From NCBI RefSeq assembly GCF_900240275.1, contig NZ_LT964761.1, positions 1,531,476-1,595,475 of the forward strand: 64,000 nucleotides of DNA, read 5' to 3'. Below, piece by piece: positions 53,540 to 62,597 of this stretch. The notes under the pieces were generated by a model that was not told the origin of the DNA, made no database searches, and saw only the letters and a list, made by a program, of their open reading frames with translations. How positions within the stretch are numbered: the stretch's first letter is position 1; each line of letters opens with the position of its first letter. Origin of the DNA: [Lactobacillus] timonensis. GTDB taxonomy: Bacteria; Bacillota; Bacilli; Lactobacillales; Lactobacillaceae. Both the position numbers and the translations under genes were made by a program.

Positions 53540-53568
53540 TTGACGACTAATAAGGCCAAAGCTATGAT
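53540..53568 (+). promoter_or_regulatory. Promoter for the DUF2075 gene
   Basis: TTGACG (53540-53545), a 17-bp spacer and TATGAT (53563-53568), 26 bp before the ATG. Confidence 0.75.
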
Positions 53569-53594
53569 TTGGTCGTAAAGAGGGAGGATCTGAC

Positions 53595-54839
53595 ATGACA
53601 ACTAATCAAGCAATTGCAAAACTTTCACCCAACCTGCCACTAACAAGTGAACAGTCAGCGCTAGTTAATCGCATCATTCATTTTATCACTGACCACCTCG
53701 CCGATGGTTCTCCTGCTGTCTTTAGCATTATTGGTGATGCTGGGACTGGCAAGAGTGTCGTCTTGACTCATCTCTTCACCAAATTGCAACAGTTGGCGCG
53801 TCACAACCAAAGCAGTCCCTTGTTCCAAACGTGCAATTACTTTACAGTTAACCACCCGGAAATTCTCAAGGTTTATCGCGAATTGGCGGGGCAGCAAACT
53901 TCACTTTTAAAAAAAGATTTTCAGCGGCCCACCAGTCTCATTAACCGCTTAAACAAAGCAGACGAACAGGTGGATGTTGTGGTCGTCGATGAAGCCCACC
54001 TCCTCTTATCCAAGCCCGACCATTACAACAATTTCTACCATAACAACCAGTTGACAGAACTGCTCAAGCGCGCACAAATCGTCATCTTAGTAATAGACTA
54101 TTCACAAGTTCTCCGGATGAAAAGTCTGTGGACTCCCGGGAGACTTGCCAACATAATCGAGAACGTTCCGCATGAACAATACCACTTAACTCACCAGTTC
54201 CGCATGACGGCTAGCGACGAACTAGTCGACTGGTTGAATACACTGACGGAGGATTGTCACATTGACAACTTGCCCGATAGCTCCCGAGATAATTATGACT
54301 TTCGCGTTTACGATGATGCCGAAGAAATGCGACGTGCCATTGTTCGCCGTAATCAGGAAGTTGGCTTATCACGTGTGTTATCAACATCTGGCTACCCATC
54401 AACCCTCGACGGTGGTAAACACTATATCCAAGAAGGCAACTTTAAAATGCCCTGGGACCAGTACAATTTTACGGCAACCCCCTGGGCGGAAATTTCCCAG
54501 ACAATTGACGAAGTCGGATCAATTTATACGTGTCAAGGATTTGACCTCAATTATGCCGGCATTATCATTGGACCGGTTATCAGTCAACAGCCAAATAGCC
54601 GCACCCTGCAGGTAAACCTCGATCGTTTTACCGACAGTGAAGCCTTCAAAAAAAGAGCCGACTTAACTGATCCGGTGGAAATTGACAAATTGAAACGGTG
54701 GATGATCATGAACGCCCTCAACGTGATTCTCAAACGCGGTGTTCACGGCACTTACCTCTATGCTCACGACCCCCTCTTGCGGCAAACGCTTTCTTCGCTT
54801 TTTCAAGCTCATGGGTGGAACAATGTTCTTCACTGCTAA
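53595..54839 (+). CDS. DUF2075 P-loop ATPase (superfamily I helicase-like)
   Basis: A 414-aa protein with Walker A IIGDAGTGKSVVLTHL (about 45-55), Walker B VVVVDEAHLLL, motif III-like IVIDYSQVL and HLTHQFRM, and late GSIYTCQGFDLNYAGIIIGP (motif V/VI). This is the DUF2075/Schlafen-linked helicase-like fold. The molecular role is unknown; related proteins are sometimes in defence loci, but here the gene stands alone. It has its own promoter and GGGAGG. The downstream DedA-like gene follows after 65 bp. Confidence 0.87.
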   Translation: MTTNQAIAKLSPNLPLTSEQSALVNRIIHFITDHLADGSPAVFSIIGDAGTGKSVVLTHLFTKLQQLARHNQSSPLFQTCNYFTVNHPEILKVYRELAGQQTSLLKKDFQRPTSLINRLNKADEQVDVVVVDEAHLLLSKPDHYNNFYHNNQLTELLKRAQIVILVIDYSQVLRMKSLWTPGRLANIIENVPHEQYHLTHQFRMTASDELVDWLNTLTEDCHIDNLPDSSRDNYDFRVYDDAEEMRRAIVRRNQEVGLSRVLSTSGYPSTLDGGKHYIQEGNFKMPWDQYNFTATPWAEISQTIDEVGSIYTCQGFDLNYAGIIIGPVISQQPNSRTLQVNLDRFTDSEAFKKRADLTDPVEIDKLKRWMIMNALNVILKRGVHGTYLYAHDPLLRQTLSSLFQAHGWNNVLHC

Positions 54840-54904
54840 CATTCACCGCCAATTCCCGTTTTATGCTAAAATAAGAATGTTATCCAATGGCGGGAGGTCA
54901 ACCT

Positions 54905-55585
54905 ATGACGAAAAGAAAAACCAGCGGGATTTTCCTGATTATTATCGGGATCATCATTGTCCTCGCTGGAATCACTTTTATTTATCACGATTTTAAACCA
55001 GAGCTACAGCTGCTGATGCATCTCAATAGTCACAACAAAGCCAAATTGATGGTGATGATGCGTAGTCACGGTCTTCCGGATATGTTGCTACTGGTTGTCC
55101 TCGTTGCCGTTTTAAACTCAATTCCAGGACTATCTAACTCGGTCATTTGCTTATTTGCGGGGATTTGTTTTGGACCCTGGTTAGGATTAACCATCAACTG
55201 GAGCGGCAACATCCTCGGTAACCTGGTAGTTTACTCACTCCTTAGCAAGCTATCCCTGCCAGCAAAGTGGACCCACAACAAATTGCTGACTGAACTCAAT
55301 CACAGCGCTCATAAAAAGCTCCGGCTGATTATCTCCTTCATGGTGCCAATCATCCCCAGCATTATTGTTAACTACGCTTGCGCCCAGGAAAAAATGAACC
55401 TGAAGCAATTCCTACCACTGGTCATCATCGGTATGCTCCCTACGTCTTTTCTTTACGCCTTCGGTGGTGATGCTATCTTCCGGGGAAACATTAAGCGGCT
55501 CGTGGTAGATGTAGTCCTCATTCTTGCAGTTGTCTGCTGCTACCGAATCATCATGCGTAACAACAAAAACACAGCAAAAGATTAA
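54905..55585 (+). CDS. TVP38/TMEM64 (DedA-type) membrane protein
   Basis: A 226-aa membrane protein with about five to six helices. It contains the SNARE-associated/DedA motif region SIPGLSNSVICLFAGICFGPWLGLTINWSGNILGNLVVY (the key G-x-x-x-G-x-x-x-G pattern), and the later FMVPIIPSIIVNYACA with the reentrant-loop Pro residues. DedA-family proteins help flip or recycle lipids in other bacteria. ATG 54905 has GGGAGG upstream. The VOC gene follows with a short gap. Confidence 0.85.
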   Translation: MTKRKTSGIFLIIIGIIIVLAGITFIYHDFKPELQLLMHLNSHNKAKLMVMMRSHGLPDMLLLVVLVAVLNSIPGLSNSVICLFAGICFGPWLGLTINWSGNILGNLVVYSLLSKLSLPAKWTHNKLLTELNHSAHKKLRLIISFMVPIIPSIIVNYACAQEKMNLKQFLPLVIIGMLPTSFLYAFGGDAIFRGNIKRLVVDVVLILAVVCCYRIIMRNNKNTAKD

Positions 55586-55598
55586 AGAAGGTTTTATT

Positions 55599-55976
55599 AT
55601 GCGAATGCGTCGTTTTGACGATCTGACAATTTACGTCAGCGACTTAGAACAATCCCGTCGTTTCTATCACGAAGTTTTCGACATGCCGATCATTGAAGAG
55701 CAAAGTGATGATAACCACGTCACTCTCCGTTGCGGGCATCAGTTAATCCGGTTGATGGCTGCTGATACCGCCCACCGATCAATGGTTGGCAAGGCCATTT
55801 TCAGCGTTGTTGCCCGTGATAGCATCCATGATATTTCACACCACTTCATTAGCTATGAAGTTCCGATTATCCAACCGGCACACTCAGCACTCGGTGCTGA
55901 AGGTAAAATGCAGGAAATTACAATTGCCGATCCAGACAGTAATACTATCAATGTCGTTGTCTACCAGAACAAATAA
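55599..55976 (+). CDS. VOC-fold (glyoxalase-like) protein
   Basis: A 125-aa vicinal-oxygen-chelate protein. The betaalphabetabetabeta signature reads FDDLTIYVSDLEQSRRFYHEVFDM, then HVTLRCGHQLIRLM, and the second half has IADPDSNTINVVVYQNK. The metal ligand positions cannot be checked with confidence. Similar proteins include catechol-dioxygenase-like and fosfomycin-resistance-like members; none can be assigned. ATG 55599 (or 55605) follows AAGAAGG; the frame extends further upstream inside the DedA gene, which is not a likely start. Confidence 0.82.
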   Translation: MRMRRFDDLTIYVSDLEQSRRFYHEVFDMPIIEEQSDDNHVTLRCGHQLIRLMAADTAHRSMVGKAIFSVVARDSIHDISHHFISYEVPIIQPAHSALGAEGKMQEITIADPDSNTINVVVYQNK

Positions 55977-55988
55977 GGAGTCTTAATC

Positions 55989-56528
55989 ATGAAACCAAGC
56001 AAAGCAATTTACGTTCAACAAGCAACCATGGAAGACCTTGACGATGTCATGGAACTAATCGAAGATGGTCGCAAAGCCTTACAGGAAAATGGCGTTCCCC
56101 AGTGGCAAGATGGTTACCCGTCCCGTTTGACCATGCATCAGGACATCGATTCAGAAAATTGTTACCTGCTAATGTATGGAAACGAAATTGCTGGTTGCGC
56201 TACCCTGATGCTCGACGGTGATACTTACTATACTCACATCGTATCAGGCATGTGGGCTCGTCCTGGTCACGCTTTTGCGACTATTCACCGGGTTGCTATT
56301 TCTAACCGCTTCCGGGGAATGCGGCTAGCCACTTACCTCTTCTCTGATCTCATCAGCATTGCTTATCGCGAAGGCGTTCGCAACTTTCGAATTTCAACAC
56401 ACGAGAAAAATCTCCCGATGCAAAAAATTCTTGCAGCTTTTGGGTTTGTCGAACGCGGGACTGTTTACACTGGTCCGCGGCCAACCGACTTACGTAACGC
56501 CTATGAAATGAACCTTAAAGAAGATTAA
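55989..56528 (+). CDS. GNAT family N-acetyltransferase
   Basis: A 179-aa acetyltransferase with the acetyl-CoA loop NRFRGMRLATYLFSDLISIAY (R-G-M-R-L-A) after the strand FATIHRVAIS. A late strand-helix, FRISTHEKNLPMQKILAAFGFVERGTVY, closes the domain. Substrate unknown. ATG 55989 has AAGGAG 9 nt upstream, 12 bp after the VOC gene. A terminator follows. Confidence 0.88.
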   Translation: MKPSKAIYVQQATMEDLDDVMELIEDGRKALQENGVPQWQDGYPSRLTMHQDIDSENCYLLMYGNEIAGCATLMLDGDTYYTHIVSGMWARPGHAFATIHRVAISNRFRGMRLATYLFSDLISIAYREGVRNFRISTHEKNLPMQKILAAFGFVERGTVYTGPRPTDLRNAYEMNLKED

Positions 56529-56533
56529 ATGAT

Positions 56534-56562
56534 AAGCTGGTCAAGTTGGCCAGCTTTTTTAT
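56534..56562 (+). terminator. Terminator after the GNAT gene
   Basis: AAGCTGG (56534-56540) pairs with CCAGCTT (56550-56556), with further pairing inside, followed by TTTTATT. Confidence 0.9.
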
Positions 56563-56608
56563 TACAATGTTAAAATAAGGTAAGTATTCCTTATTCGGAG
56601 GTGGCGTC

Positions 56609-58333
56609 ATGCCAGCAAAATCCACCCAAGGGCGCCTGAAAGAGATTCTTTCAGTTATTCGTCAATACAAATTGGTAACTAATTTTTACCACCAGACAAA
56701 TCCCCAGGCAGTTCGTGAAGCGTTAGAACAATTAGGCCCAACTTTTATCAAAGCCGGTCAGCTGCTTTCAACACGCCCAGACTTAGTTTCGCCTGCTTAC
56801 ATCAAAGAACTACAACAATTGCAGGACAATGTCCCGCCTGAGCCGTTTCTTGTAGCTAAAAAGACAGTTGAAGCAGCCATTCAGCAACCAATTGAAGAAG
56901 TTTTTTCGTCATTTGATCAGCACCCCTTTGCTTCTGCTTCTATTGGTCAAACTTACCACGCCCAATTAACGGATGGAACAAAGGTGGTCGTCAAGGTCCA
57001 GAACCACAACGTTCCGGAATTGGTCCGGACTGATCTGTCACTGTTTGACAAGGCACTCCGCATCTTAAAAATCGTTCCTACCGGGAAGTCTGCAATTAAT
57101 ATTGACTGCGCTTACCAGGAATTACGGAAATCCTTACTAAACGAGATTGATACCAAACTTGAAGCCAGCAACGGGGCGGAATTTTATCGCTTAAACAATG
57201 GTGACGGGATCATCCGGGTTCCAAAAGTCTACCCACAATATAGTGGTCAAGGGGTCCTCGTTAACCAGGCCATGAATGGCAAAAGTATTAAACACTACCT
57301 TGCTCAGCCGTTAGCTGAAGACGAACAACAGCGACAAGCACAACAGAAGGAACGTCATTATTTAGCGAAGGAACTTGTCCGTAATTTCATAAAGCAAGTC
57401 TTTGACGATCACTATTTTCACGCTGACCCACATCCCGGAAATATATTGTTCTACCGGTTACCAGTCAATGATCAACCAACCTTAAAAACCACTCACCAGT
57501 GGTCTAAAGAAGTAATGGGGACCAGCATTGCTACCCAGACACAAACGGTCCTTCCACCACTTCGTCTTGTCTACCTTGATTTTGGTATGATGGGTCGTTT
57601 AACCCCAAACCTGGCAGACGGCATTGCCCAAATTGTACTGGCGCTGAATTCCAAGGATGAGCAAGCCATTGGCGCGGCGATTTTAGCAGTTTGCAACCGG
57701 GTCGGTCCTGTTGACGAACCACGATTCTACCGGCAGTTAGGAGAATTGATCAGTCCCTACTTTAATGAAGGACTAGGTGACATTGATTTTGCTGACCTTC
57801 TCTTTCACATCATCCACCTCTGTGAAGATAATAACCTACAAGTTAAATCTGAAGTCACCCTCCTAGTCAAGGCATTTGGAATGCTAGAAAATACCGTTGC
57901 CAAGCTTGATCCCGAGTTGTCAATGATGGAAGTCGCGCGACCATTTGCCAAAAAGTACTTTTGGCAGAAGTTTAACTTTCGCAACCTGGTGGATGAACAA
58001 TTACTGGCCCTGGTGAAGGGCGTGCAATCAACTAGCCAGTTCTCAACTAGGATCAATCGTTTTTTGCAAATTCTCAGCAACGGCCAGGTTCAAATTAACT
58101 TTCGCTATCAAAATGAACGTAAAGTCCTCAAATACCTTGAAAAAATTGTTGACCGACTGATGGTTGTAATTATCCTGGCAGCAGTCATTCTCGGCTCTTC
58201 CATCCTCGTAAAGGGTAGCGACGATCACTCCTCCATTAACCATATTGGGATGATTGGTTACTTGGTCGCTATCTTAGTGATCATTATTTTACTGGTTAGC
58301 ACCTTGATCGAACGATGGCGGCACCGAAAATAA
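56609..58333 (+). CDS. AarF/UbiB (ABC1) family atypical kinase
   Basis: A 574-aa membrane-attached protein. The N-terminal motif is KAGQLLSTRPDLVSPAY (the KxGQ motif of the UbiB family), and the Ala-rich nucleotide loop region ASASIGQTYHA follows with VVVKVQ. The catalytic loop is YFHADPHPGN, and the DFG-equivalent is LDFGMMG. Two C-terminal transmembrane helices (about 508-545, LMVVIILAAVILGSSILV and YLVAILVIIILLVSTLI) anchor it. In other bacteria these act with ubiquinone; here menaquinone or another lipid may be the partner, or the role may be unrelated. CGGAGG precedes ATG 56609; a terminator follows. Confidence 0.92.
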   Translation: MPAKSTQGRLKEILSVIRQYKLVTNFYHQTNPQAVREALEQLGPTFIKAGQLLSTRPDLVSPAYIKELQQLQDNVPPEPFLVAKKTVEAAIQQPIEEVFSSFDQHPFASASIGQTYHAQLTDGTKVVVKVQNHNVPELVRTDLSLFDKALRILKIVPTGKSAINIDCAYQELRKSLLNEIDTKLEASNGAEFYRLNNGDGIIRVPKVYPQYSGQGVLVNQAMNGKSIKHYLAQPLAEDEQQRQAQQKERHYLAKELVRNFIKQVFDDHYFHADPHPGNILFYRLPVNDQPTLKTTHQWSKEVMGTSIATQTQTVLPPLRLVYLDFGMMGRLTPNLADGIAQIVLALNSKDEQAIGAAILAVCNRVGPVDEPRFYRQLGELISPYFNEGLGDIDFADLLFHIIHLCEDNNLQVKSEVTLLVKAFGMLENTVAKLDPELSMMEVARPFAKKYFWQKFNFRNLVDEQLLALVKGVQSTSQFSTRINRFLQILSNGQVQINFRYQNERKVLKYLEKIVDRLMVVIILAAVILGSSILVKGSDDHSSINHIGMIGYLVAILVIIILLVSTLIERWRHRK

Positions 58334-58336
58334 TGA

Positions 58337-58376
58337 TAAAAAAGGTTCCGTGCAGTTGAGCACGGAACCTTTTCCT
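58337..58376 (+). terminator. Terminator between the AarF/UbiB gene and nitroreductase gene
   Basis: A perfect 14-bp stem, AAAAGGTTCCGTGC (58340-58353) with GCACGGAACCTTTT (58360-58373). It can act on both strands (convergent genes). Confidence 0.92.
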
Positions 58377-58395
58377 TTAAGTAAGTTTCAATAAT

Positions 58396-58881
58396 TTATT
58401 TTCGTGACAGGTGGTACCGGTGCGACCGATCCTCGCCAGTTGTCTTGTTAGCCGCATAGCCGACTGGAACAATGACACTGACCTCATAGCCATCTTTGAC
58501 CCCTAGTTCAGCCAATAAGTCACTATCATCATTTAATACCAACGCACCACCCATGATATAAACAGAACCGAGGCCAAGAGCGGTAGCCTGCAACATGATG
58601 TTTTCAGCAGCAACGGATGAATCGCGCTCACCAAACTTACTCTCCTTCTTTGTTGTCAAGATGAAAAGCAGTGGAGCTCCGTAACAGGAGTTATTGGTGG
58701 AATGCTCAATTCGTTGCCGAAACTCTTCGTTTGTCACAACAATTCCTCGCAAGTCATCGGTTTGTTTCATGGCACACGGGGATGCCTGAAAAGCTTCAAT
58801 TAATGCTTGAATATCATTCTCACTCACCGGCTTGGATTGATATTTGCGCACGGCACGACGATTACTAATTGCTGATAACAT
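58396..58881 (-). CDS. Nitroreductase family protein
   Basis: A 161-aa FMN-dependent nitroreductase-fold protein. Recognisable are the FMN phosphate-binding start AISNRRAVRKYQSKPVSE, FQASPCAMKQTDDLRGIVV, DSSVAAENIMLQATALGLGSVYIMGG and the C-terminal VSVIVPVGYAANKT. The substrate is unknown. ATG 58881 follows AAAAGGGG by 9 nt; the GTG at 58884 immediately before is too close. Confidence 0.88.
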   Translation of the reverse strand: MLSAISNRRAVRKYQSKPVSENDIQALIEAFQASPCAMKQTDDLRGIVVTNEEFRQRIEHSTNNSCYGAPLLFILTTKKESKFGERDSSVAAENIMLQATALGLGSVYIMGGALVLNDDSDLLAELGVKDGYEVSVIVPVGYAANKTTGEDRSHRYHLSRK

Positions 58882-58950
58882 CACTAAAAACCCCTTTTCT
58901 TATTGGTAACACTCTTTTGCATATTCCATTAGGTGCTTAACCGTGACCAC

Positions 58951-60960
58951 TTACTCCTGACGCTTATTAGCAATTACGTTCTGGCGAAGCTTTTTAGCGA
59001 CTCGCCGCTTCAAGAATAACGGCACGGTTTCAACAACTGTATCACTAAATTCCAGTCCGTAATACTGTACCGGAGACATGGTATGATTTTGCAACCAGAT
59101 CCGAACCTGGATCAAGACACGCCGCCAACCAGAAATAGCGGTATTCTTATCAAGAAGTTCACGGATGAAGACGAACCGGAAATCCCCCACTTGTCGTCCC
59201 GGCTGGGTCGTATATTCTTGTGGTTGTTTATCAATGATTCCTTGATTCATCAGATCAGAAACAACCTGACGCAGGTACATGTTGACACTATTACCCATCT
59301 TGAAGCCGAGGTAAAGCTGCAGGTTAACAATGTTCCGAGTTCCCATCATGTCGACGGTGTAGTAACTAGTATATGGTTCATCAGTAGTATTGATTGTCAC
59401 AAACCAGTAAACCTTTGCCCGCTTCAGGTTTTTATCAAGAATAGAGTAAAGCGTCTCCCTTTTGACCATCCGATTCTCGTTAATTCGCGCCATCATAACC
59501 AGGTTAGAGACGTAAAGTGGGATATCCTCGTTGTTTGACAGATCCTGAAGCATCTGCTTGTAGTCGTTTAGGCAAAGGTACTCGCTTTCCCCATAGAGAC
59601 TACCACGCAACTTATTCCCGTAGTACCAACTAACCATGGTCATTAAGATCATAAAAGTTAGTAACAGGGTGACATAGCCACCGTGAATAAACTTGGTTAG
59701 ACTAGAAATCAAGAAGATTGTTTCAATCGTGGCGTACAAAACAATGTAGAGAGTGGCAAAGAAACGGTTAGAATTGGCTAACAAATACTGGTGCAAAAGG
59801 ACAGAAGTCATCAGCATCGTAATGGTAATGGCTAGCCCATAAGCTGCTTCCATGTGTGCTGACGTCCGGAAGAAGAGCAAAATTGAACAAGTGATCAGGC
59901 AAAGCAACCAGTTAATTGGCGAAATATAGATCTGGCTACGAGCCATCGATGGATGCTCGACTGGCATGCGTGGCAACAGTTTCAACCCAACTGCTTCTTC
60001 GACCAGGGTAAATGAACCAGTGATCAATGCCTGGGAGGCAATAATGGCTGCCAAGGTTGCAATGACCACCCCAAAAAGATAAACCTCTGCTGGCAGCATC
60101 TGGTAGAACGGGTTATATCCCGAACCATTAGAACCCAAAGTCGACAAACGACTAATTAAGAAGGCTCCCTGACCGAAATAGTTTAAAGTTAACGAAATAA
60201 ACACTAATGGCCAGGTGACATAAATTGCCTTCCGGCCGACGTGCCCCATATCAGAGTACAGGGCTTCAGCCCCGGTCGTTGCCAGGAAAACACTCCCCAG
60301 AATAAAAATACCAACCTTATTATGTGGGTCAAAGAGCAATTCAATCCCGTAATGTGGCAAAATTGCCCGTAATACGAAGGGATCAGCACTGATATTTTTA
60401 AGGCCAAAGACTGCCAAAAAGCCAAACCAGACAACCATAATTGGGCCAAATGCCCCACCAATAAAACTGGTCCCAAAACGTTGAATACAGAAAAGAGCTA
60501 ATAAGATGACCAGTGTAATAATAATGACCTCGCCCTGATCATGAACGAGCACCCCGTGGGAACCAAAGTTGACGCCCTTGAGTCCTTCAATAGCGGTAGT
60601 AACCGTTACGGCTGGCGTTAAAGTCCCGTCAGCGAGCAACGCCGCCCCACCAATTAGTGCCGGAATAATTAACCATTTGGCGTACTTTCTGACAAGTGCA
60701 TAAAGAGCAAAGATCCCTCCTTCGCCCTTGTTATTAGCGCGCATCGCAATCAACACGTATTTGATCGTTGTCATTAACATTAATGTCCAAAAGACTAATG
60801 ATAAGCAACCAATCACGTATCTTTCCGTCAGGTGTTGCGTCCCGCCAACATCGTTAATGAGTGCGTTCATCGTATAAAGCGGTGACGTCCCGATGTCTCC
60901 ATAGACGACACCTAAAGCGATCAGAGCATTGGCCAGTAACTTTTTATGACCTTTCTGCAT
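58951..60960 (-). CDS. kup: Kup-type potassium uptake transporter
   Basis: A 669-aa K+:H+ symporter of the KUP/HAK family with about 12 membrane helices and a C-terminal cytoplasmic domain. The signature is ALGVVYGDIGTSPLYTM near the start, followed by NNKGEGGIFALYALV and LIGGAALLADGTLTPAVTVTTAIEGL. FRTSAHMEAAYGLAITITMLMTS with acidic residues in helices follows. ATG 60960 is 8 nt after AAAGGAG. It diverges from the CNNM/CorC-type gene; a c-di-AMP riboswitch was looked for upstream and not seen in the short leader. Confidence 0.94.
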   Translation of the reverse strand: MQKGHKKLLANALIALGVVYGDIGTSPLYTMNALINDVGGTQHLTERYVIGCLSLVFWTLMLMTTIKYVLIAMRANNKGEGGIFALYALVRKYAKWLIIPALIGGAALLADGTLTPAVTVTTAIEGLKGVNFGSHGVLVHDQGEVIIITLVILLALFCIQRFGTSFIGGAFGPIMVVWFGFLAVFGLKNISADPFVLRAILPHYGIELLFDPHNKVGIFILGSVFLATTGAEALYSDMGHVGRKAIYVTWPLVFISLTLNYFGQGAFLISRLSTLGSNGSGYNPFYQMLPAEVYLFGVVIATLAAIIASQALITGSFTLVEEAVGLKLLPRMPVEHPSMARSQIYISPINWLLCLITCSILLFFRTSAHMEAAYGLAITITMLMTSVLLHQYLLANSNRFFATLYIVLYATIETIFLISSLTKFIHGGYVTLLLTFMILMTMVSWYYGNKLRGSLYGESEYLCLNDYKQMLQDLSNNEDIPLYVSNLVMMARINENRMVKRETLYSILDKNLKRAKVYWFVTINTTDEPYTSYYTVDMMGTRNIVNLQLYLGFKMGNSVNMYLRQVVSDLMNQGIIDKQPQEYTTQPGRQVGDFRFVFIRELLDKNTAISGWRRVLIQVRIWLQNHTMSPVQYYGLEFSDTVVETVPLFLKRRVAKKLRQNVIANKRQE

Positions 60961-61151
60961 CACTCATTCTCCTTTCATATTTAAGGAAATTGTATTTCTA
61001 GTTGATATGGAACATTTTAGTTCTCCAAGTTAGAATAGTCCAGTTTACTTAGCTAAGCTAATTTGCTTCGGACAGGGTTTGAAATAGGCGCTTTCACTTT
61101 AGACTGGTATAATAAGTGGTAAGAATTACTGAGAAAGGACCTATTCTAAGT

Positions 61152-62519
61152 ATGGGTATTAGTCCAACTAGTCCAGTTGTTTTACTAGTTATTGTTTTTA
61201 TTCTGTTGCTGGCGGCTCTCTTCACACTACTTGAGTATTCATTAGTGAAGACACGCCCAAGTGAACTAAAGACACGTAAGCAAACCCGGGCAGTCAAACG
61301 TGCCGAGTACATGCTGGAACACTTATCAGAGTATCTTTCTACCGCCCAAGTGGGAGTCACAATTACTTCCTTGATCCTTGGGTGGATTGGTGAAGACTAC
61401 GCCGTTGGAATGTTAATGAAGTTGCACGTGCTTCCTCATAACCTGGCAGCAGAGTTCTCCTCCATTATCGGTATCCTGATTTTTACCTTCCTGCACGCCG
61501 TCTTTACTGACTTGGTACCAAAGAACATGGCGATTGACCAGCCGGTGCGGATCCTGCTGGCGATTGTCCGTCCTGTTCACTTTTTCCACGTTATCTTCTT
61601 CCCACTGGTGTGGATTTTTAACGTTACTGCTGCAGCCTTTACCAAGTTGCTCGGTTTCAATCCCCACCCTGACGAGGATATCTACTCACAAAGCGAAATC
61701 ATTTCCCTGTCTCAAGAGTCTGAAAAGGCCGGCGAGCTAGACAAAGAAGACGTGGTCTTTATGGAACGGGCCTTTGAAATGAACGATAAGGTTGCTTCTG
61801 AGGTCATGGTCGACCGGACCCAGTTATCGGTGATCGATAGCAAGGCGACGATTGCCGATGCTTCCAAAATGTACTTTAAGCGGAAGTTTACCCGCTACCC
61901 TGTCGTTCGTAATAATGACAAGGACCACATTTTAGGCTATGTCTTCAACTATGACATTATGAATGCCCTCCGTAACGATGATGGCAAGATGCGTGTCACT
62001 GAGATCATGCGTCAAGTGCCGATGGTTTACGAAAGCCAACCATTGACTGACGTCATGAAGCTAATGGTCAAGGAACACGTTCCCATCGTTGTCGTTCAAG
62101 ATGAATACGGCGGGACTTCCGGGATTGTTACTGATAAAGATATTTACGAAGAACTATTTGGAACGGTTCACGAAGAAATCGACCATGATAGTGACGACAT
62201 GATTGAAAAGGGAAAGGTCGATGAGAAAGGCAACCAGGGTTACACCGTCTCTGGTAAGATGAACCTTGACGACTTTGAACGCTACTTCAACGTGAAGATT
62301 GACCAGTTTGACCAGTCGGACGCAACGACAATCACTGGTTTCTTCCTCGAAGAGAAGTATGAGCTCGCTGTCGGACGACCAATCCGGGTCGATGGTTTCA
62401 GTTTCACTCCCCTGGATTTTGAAAACGCCTTTGTCGACAATTTCCACGTAGTTCATATCGAAAAGCATCCCCAAAAGAATAAGGAACAAGCTGAGACAAA
62501 AGAACAGCAAAAGAATTAA
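61152..62519 (+). CDS. CNNM/CorC-type hemolysin family protein (DUF21-CBS-CorC_HlyC)
   Basis: A 455-aa membrane protein with an N-terminal DUF21 domain of about four helices (LLVIVFILLLAALFTLLEYSLVKTRPSE). A tandem CBS pair follows (about 215-330: VMVDRTQLSVI, VTEIMRQVPMVYESQPL). The C-terminal CorC_HlyC domain has the YTVSGKMNLDDFERYFN pattern. This family is linked to Mg2+/Co2+ export in other bacteria; the name hemolysin is historical. ATG 61152 is chosen; GAAAGGA lies 12 nt upstream, at the long end of usual spacing. TATAAT at 61108-61113 in the context TGGTATAAT is a likely extended -10 promoter. Confidence 0.88.
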   Translation: MGISPTSPVVLLVIVFILLLAALFTLLEYSLVKTRPSELKTRKQTRAVKRAEYMLEHLSEYLSTAQVGVTITSLILGWIGEDYAVGMLMKLHVLPHNLAAEFSSIIGILIFTFLHAVFTDLVPKNMAIDQPVRILLAIVRPVHFFHVIFFPLVWIFNVTAAAFTKLLGFNPHPDEDIYSQSEIISLSQESEKAGELDKEDVVFMERAFEMNDKVASEVMVDRTQLSVIDSKATIADASKMYFKRKFTRYPVVRNNDKDHILGYVFNYDIMNALRNDDGKMRVTEIMRQVPMVYESQPLTDVMKLMVKEHVPIVVVQDEYGGTSGIVTDKDIYEELFGTVHEEIDHDSDDMIEKGKVDEKGNQGYTVSGKMNLDDFERYFNVKIDQFDQSDATTITGFFLEEKYELAVGRPIRVDGFSFTPLDFENAFVDNFHVVHIEKHPQKNKEQAETKEQQKN

Positions 62520-62597
62520 TACGACGATAAAAAGAAGGTCTCCTGGTTAAAGTCAGGGCTCTTTGTCAATCGGTACTGATAGCTAATTTTGACCAGT

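Noticed and set aside
53595..54839. DUF2075 ATPase as part of a defence island with the AAA+/Ntn-like operon
   Set aside because: It is 10 kb away on the other strand, and housekeeping genes (proBA, dxs) lie between.
59083..59538. 151-codon open frame on the plus strand
   Set aside because: It is antisense to kup, has no ribosome binding site and no recognisable domain.
60964..61115. c-di-AMP (ydaO-type) riboswitch upstream of kup
   Set aside because: The leader is short and I could not see the conserved motifs; no support.
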